From NCBI GenBank assembly GCA_022495995.1, contig JAFEMH010006974.1, positions 1 to 64,000 of the forward strand: a DNA stretch of 64,000 nucleotides, read 5' to 3'. Below the pieces are notes generated by a model. The model saw only the letters and a list, made by a program, of their open reading frames with translations. It had not been told where the DNA came from and ran no database searches. Shown here piece by piece: positions 60,170 to 64,000 of this stretch (the first letter of the stretch is position 1; every line of letters begins with the position of its first letter). Origin of the DNA: Adenophora triphylla var. japonica. Lineage: Eukaryota; Streptophyta; Magnoliopsida; Asterales; Campanulaceae. A program made the translations under genes and the position numbers.

Positions 60170-60176
60170 TATAAAA
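60170..60176 (+). promoter_or_regulatory. TATA box of the SPX gene
   Basis: TATAAAA 75 bp upstream of the ATG, leaving room for a leader of about 45 bp. Confidence 0.65.
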
Positions 60177-60250
60177 CCTCCCACCAATCTCTAATCTCTT
60201 CATACTTTCGTTAATTACAATTTTCTTGATCTCGATTTCGGTTTGATTCG

Positions 60251-62007
60251 ATGAAGTTTGGGAAGAGGTTGAAGCAACAAGTTCAAGAGACATTTCCAAA
60301 CTGGCGCGATAAGTTTCTATCGTACAAGGATTTGAAAAAACTCGTTAAGTTGATTTCTTCCGCCCCGGTGATCTTGAATCGATCTTTGGAGTTTGCTAAA
60401 AATGAAGATGAGTTTGTTTACTTGTTGAACAATGAGATCGAGAAATTTAATGCGTTTTACTTAGAGCAAGAGGAGGATTTCATTATCCAACATAAGGTAA
60501 AAAAAAAAAAAAATTGCATTTCCTTTTATCCGTTATTTCCGTTTCAAAATAAATGTTGTGTTTTCTTTCTTTTTTTAAGATGTTTGATTTGATTTTTAAT
60601 TGTGGATTAACGTTGCTCCTAGAGAAATATTCCTGCTGAGTCAAACCGGTGAACAAAAGAAACTTCTTTATCTGGACCAGTTGAAGGCATATTGCATATT
60701 ATAGTAACTATAAAGGCCCTTAATTTTAATAAATTTAATTATTACTAATATTTGTTTCTAACCAAATTCTACAAATAAAATAAAAGATATTTGTATGACC
60801 AATCACATAGTGGGATCCATTTGGGTCCTTTATGTCAAAATAATAATAATATATATGTATGTATGTATAAAATCGTGAAGTCTTAATTTAGTTGATCAGT
60901 CGAGTCAAGTTAGAGAGTGTGAGATCCATATTGGATCCTTTATGTCCAAGAATATATGTCCAAAAATATGTCTCTAACCACGTAAGTTCTAGTTTAATTT
61001 AGTTGACCAGTCAGTCAAAGAGCGTGGATCCATATTGGATCCTTTATGTCCAAGAATATGTCTCTAACCATGTGAGGTCTGAGAGCGTGGATCCATATAT
61101 TGAATCATTTATGTCCAAGAATATGTCTCTAACCACGTGAGGTCAGAGAGCGTGAATCCATATTGGATACTTTATGTCCAAGAATATGTCTCTAACCACG
61201 TGAGGTTAGAGAGGGTGGATCCATATTGGATCCTTTATGTCCAAGAATATGTCTCTAACCACGTGAGGTCTAGTTTAGTCCAGCTGACAGTTTAAATTAT
61301 AATAAAATATTTGATATAGAAATTTGTATATTTTTACAATAGTAGCATCAACAATATCATAATTATCAATCAAAATGCAGGAGTTGAAACAAAGAATTCA
61401 GAGGATCATTGACACAAAGGGACCAAATGGGACTGAGCCATTGGAAACAGACTACAATGAACAAATTGCAAGAATTAGAAAGGACATTGTCAACTTTCAT
61501 GGAGAAATGGTGCTTCTAATTAACTACAGTAATGTTAATTATACAGGTATTTACACCATCCATAACCTCTAATTAACTTCTCATTACAAATTAAAAAAAA
61601 AAAAGAGAATTAAATTTCTTTAAATGTTATATATAGGGTTGGCCAAGATATTAAAAAAGTACGACAAAAGAACCGGGGGACTGCTGCGGTTGCCATTCAT
61701 TCAAAAGGTGTTGGAACAGCCTTTCTATACAACAGAATTAATATCGAAGCTTGTTAAAGAATGTGAAACCACCATTGATAGAGTCTTCTCCGTCTCGAAA
61801 GATGAAGAAGTCTGCAGAGGAGAGAGAGAAGCAATAGCAGTTGCAGAAGAAGGTGTTTTAAGAAACACAGTTGCAGCACTTATGAGCATGCAAGAGATTA
61901 GAAAAGGGAGTTCTACTTACAGCCATTTCTCTCTGCCTCCCCTTAATTTGCCAGAATCTGAGGTTTTTCAGTCTTTCCAACTCAATTTGCCCATACCAAC
62001 TGTCTAA
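60251..62007 (+). CDS. SPX-domain protein (class of stand-alone SPX phosphate sensors)
   Basis: Three exons: 60251-60496, 61381-61546 and 61637-62007. Splice phases join to 260 aa, the usual size for stand-alone plant SPX proteins. The N-terminus MKFGKRLKQQ opens the SPX domain. Tyr25 and Lys29 (SYKDLKK) and the KxxKKYDK motif (about residues 141-148) match the basic pocket that binds inositol pyrophosphates. No EXS, RING or MFS domain follows; the C-terminus is KGSSTYSHFSLPPLNL, like SPX1/2/3-type proteins. These proteins bind PHR factors when phosphate is ample and block P1BS binding; the two P1BS sites upstream predict induction by phosphate starvation. No breaks seen. Confidence 0.92.
60915..61270. 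repeat. Minisatellite in SPX intron 1
   Basis: Five imperfect copies of a unit of about 62-65 bp (first copy longer, about 100 bp) begin near 60921, 61024, 61086, 61151 and 61216. Each contains ggatccatattggatcc (near-palindromic), tttatgtccaagaatatgtc and taaccacgtgaggt. A degenerate sixth copy may lie near 60810. It fills 40% of the 884-bp intron. Confidence 0.88.
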
Positions 62008-62560
62008 TTATGGATTTTATACAGTAATTTAGGGATATTAAATAAATTATTAGAATACGTAGTTAATCGTTTTTTGCTGAATATTAATCTTAGTAGCTTG
62101 GTTGAAGATGAGGGCTTATTGATATACGATTTGTAATCATATTTATGAAAATGTTTAAGACAATAGGCATTACCTTCAGATGGTATGGGGAGAGGAAAAT
62201 CTTCGTTGCGCATATAAGCTCCTCCTAAGTTTTTCAATAAACGAACATAAATTTAACAAAGTCTTCAAACATAACAAAGTCTTGAAAATAAACGAGTCTT
62301 CAAATTTTCAAACAAATTATGGTCTTCGAAGTCTTCAAAAAGTTTTAGGTCTTCAATATTGTTATTGTTTCAAAGTGTTTGAATTTGTTGAATTCTTCTT
62401 CTTTTTCTTCTAGTATCCTTCTCGCAAAAACTACTCGTTGAGATTGTCTTCTTCGAGGCTTTCATAATCATCGTCTTCAAGATCTCAAAATGTGCCTTGT
62501 TTTTTCAAATCCGAATCATCTCAATCCGCAAGACAAATCAATCTCTCGATAAGAGTGGGT
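62008..62560 (-). other. Intergenic stretch / 3' flank of hAT pseudogene
   Basis: AT-rich DNA with many tcttcaa words (about 62265-62480) in loose repeats. It likely holds the 3' untranslated region of the SPX gene and the non-coding end of the hAT element. No terminal repeat was identified. Confidence 0.45.
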
Positions 62561-64000
62561 TTAATTGGTTTCGCTTGACGTCACCACTCTTCCTGCAGCA
62601 CTAAAAGCAGCCTCTGATGCTGCTGTGGACACCGGAGGGGTAAGTAGATCACGTGTCATCACCGAAAGAATAAGATAAATATTAGCATGCGATTTCCACC
62701 ATTGTAGGACATTCAAATTTTCAAAACTTTCACCATCTAAGGGGTAATATGGGCTTTCAATGTATTGGTGTAATTTATCTACACCACTTTGAGAACCACT
62801 ACTAGATGAGGATGGAGTTTTTCCTTTTGTCATGAAACCCCATCATTTTTTTAACATTTTTGTTGCTCCACTCCCTTTTCTTTCGGATGTTGTGTTTGGT
62901 CCCTTTAGTGTTTTACAATATTGGTCGAACAAACGATATATGATTGTGTGAGTTTTCCTAAGTTTGCTCTTGAACAAAGTATTTACGGCATCTGGGTTAA
63001 GGTCGGGCCTCGTGTTCTCATAAAATTCATCAAACAAGCCACCTAACAAGGAGAACTTAATCATAGTATTCATTATGGTCGCTAATTGGGAAACTACGGG
63101 AAAATGTTCATAATATTTTGTGAATTTACTTTTCATTTGCATAACGGCACCTCCAAACAAGGCATGTGATCTAGCTTGCCAAATAACTTCACTTAGGACA
63201 TTTATTTCACGGCACAAAAAATGGGAGGTGGGATAATATCATAATAACTTCCCGAAAAAATTTTGATTGCCCTCCACCAAGGTTTAAGTAAATCTAAAAG
63301 CTCGCTAGATATCGACCAATCATACTCACTAATTTGGTAGTCCATTTGATGACTAGAAAAGTATTCTGTGAGAACCACCCTATATTCGACAACTCTCTTC
63401 AACATTTTATATGTTGAGTTTCACTTAATATCCTCGGCCATTTGAGGTTTCTTGTATTTCATGTTATAAGCGGCGCATAAATCGGCATAAATTTTCAACC
63501 TTGGGCCGGAATTTTTGATAACATGGGAGGCCGTGTTGATGCTATTGGTGACAGACTTTAGTGAGTGGATCAAATCTTGGACACATAGATTAACAATGTG
63601 GCATGCACACCTAACATGAAACAAAGCGCCATTTAGGGGAGGATTAAGAGTTTTAATCGACATTATGACGGTGAGTGTATTGTAAGTCGCATTATCAAAG
63701 GATATTGTTAAAATTTTGTTGGTCATAATACTCACTCAATACATCCTTAATGTGACTTGTACATTGCAAAGCCATGTGGGGATAGGGCATTGTTCTAAAG
63801 TAAAGCAACCTCTTTTGCAACATCCACTCCTCATCAATCCAATGAGCGATTATACAAGTAAAGGTCAGAACTAGAACTTAGAGTGGCCTTCCAAGCATCG
63901 GCTGTCAAGCAAACACTACCCTTGAAATTTTGGAGGTCGCTCGCTAGTTGAAGTTGATGAGTTTGGAAGAGCTTCTTTATATGCCTAGTAATAGTTTGGC
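62561..64000 (-). pseudogene. hAT-superfamily transposase (RICESLEEPER-like), 5' end outside the window
   Basis: Segments on the minus strand run from the window edge leftward. LTADAWKA lies near 63900, then DNATYNTL and HVRCACHIVNLCVQD (about 63680-63575). The middle hAT region is 63202-63405 and 62843-63217 (ALFGGAVMQMKSKFTKYY). The C-terminal dimerisation domain hATC is at 62561-62833 (LNVLQWWKSH, VSTAASEAAFSAAGRV). Stops and frame changes near 63420, 63200 and 62840 break it into four or five pieces. It cannot code for active transposase as it stands. Confidence 0.85.

Overview
The window is nuclear DNA of a flowering plant, almost certainly a eudicot. The evidence is spliced genes of plant-specific type, Ty3/gypsy and Ty1/copia elements primed by initiator-tRNA-Met-type primer sites, Helitrons, hAT elements, Stowaway and Tourist-like MITEs, and AT-rich intergenic DNA. 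I cannot name the species. There are three well supported host genes, about 2 to 4 pseudogenes or gene fragments, and a dense nest of mobile DNA. No rRNA, tRNA or CRISPR array was seen.

Left part (1-19464): a three-level nest of LTR retrotransposons. Gypsy-A (5' LTR 1-1821, decayed interior, 3' LTR 5172-7916) abuts the middle of the pol of gypsy-B (7917-10858, 3' LTR 10893-13207). Gypsy-B in turn abuts the middle of the 5' LTR of a degenerate copia element (copia-1, 13208-19464). The simplest reading is A inside B inside copia-1, with the missing left halves beyond base 1.

Middle part (19465-41886): a Tourist-like MITE (20802-21613) is followed by a Helitron (21675-25162) carrying a small ORF and a broken RPA1-like gene. 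A large spliced nucleotidyltransferase gene follows (25595-36103, about 1547 aa, four exons). Its 5.7-kb first intron holds a 2400-bp non-autonomous hAT-like element with an 8-bp target duplication, an internal AT-rich tandem array and a Stowaway MITE nested in that array. A second Helitron, on the minus strand (from 37903), carries a receptor-kinase fragment. A kelch-repeat protein gene lies on the minus strand (40654-41886).

Right part (43747-59649): a Sirevirus-type copia element with 5-bp target duplication TACTA has been broken twice. A Tat/Ogre-like solo LTR (49064-50803, target duplication GATAG) sits in its pol, and an internally deleted Tork-like copia element (55544-59574, target duplication AGTTG) sits in its 3' LTR. 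It ends about 600 bp upstream of an SPX-domain phosphate-signalling gene (60251-62007), whose proximal promoter keeps two P1BS phosphate-response sites and a TATA box. A broken hAT transposase (62561 to the window end, minus strand) closes the window.

A theme across elements: four unrelated retroelement families each carry their own cluster of short, mostly dyad-symmetric motifs in LTR, leader or linker DNA. These are GGCACGAGTCGTGCC in gypsy, GGGCGGTCGCCC in copia-1, GGCGGGCGCC in the Tork-like copia, and GATGTG/CACATCC in the Sirevirus. Neither coding function nor the usual cis signals (PBS, PPT, termini) explain them. Exon limits, termini and identities were read by eye; no search or alignment program was run.
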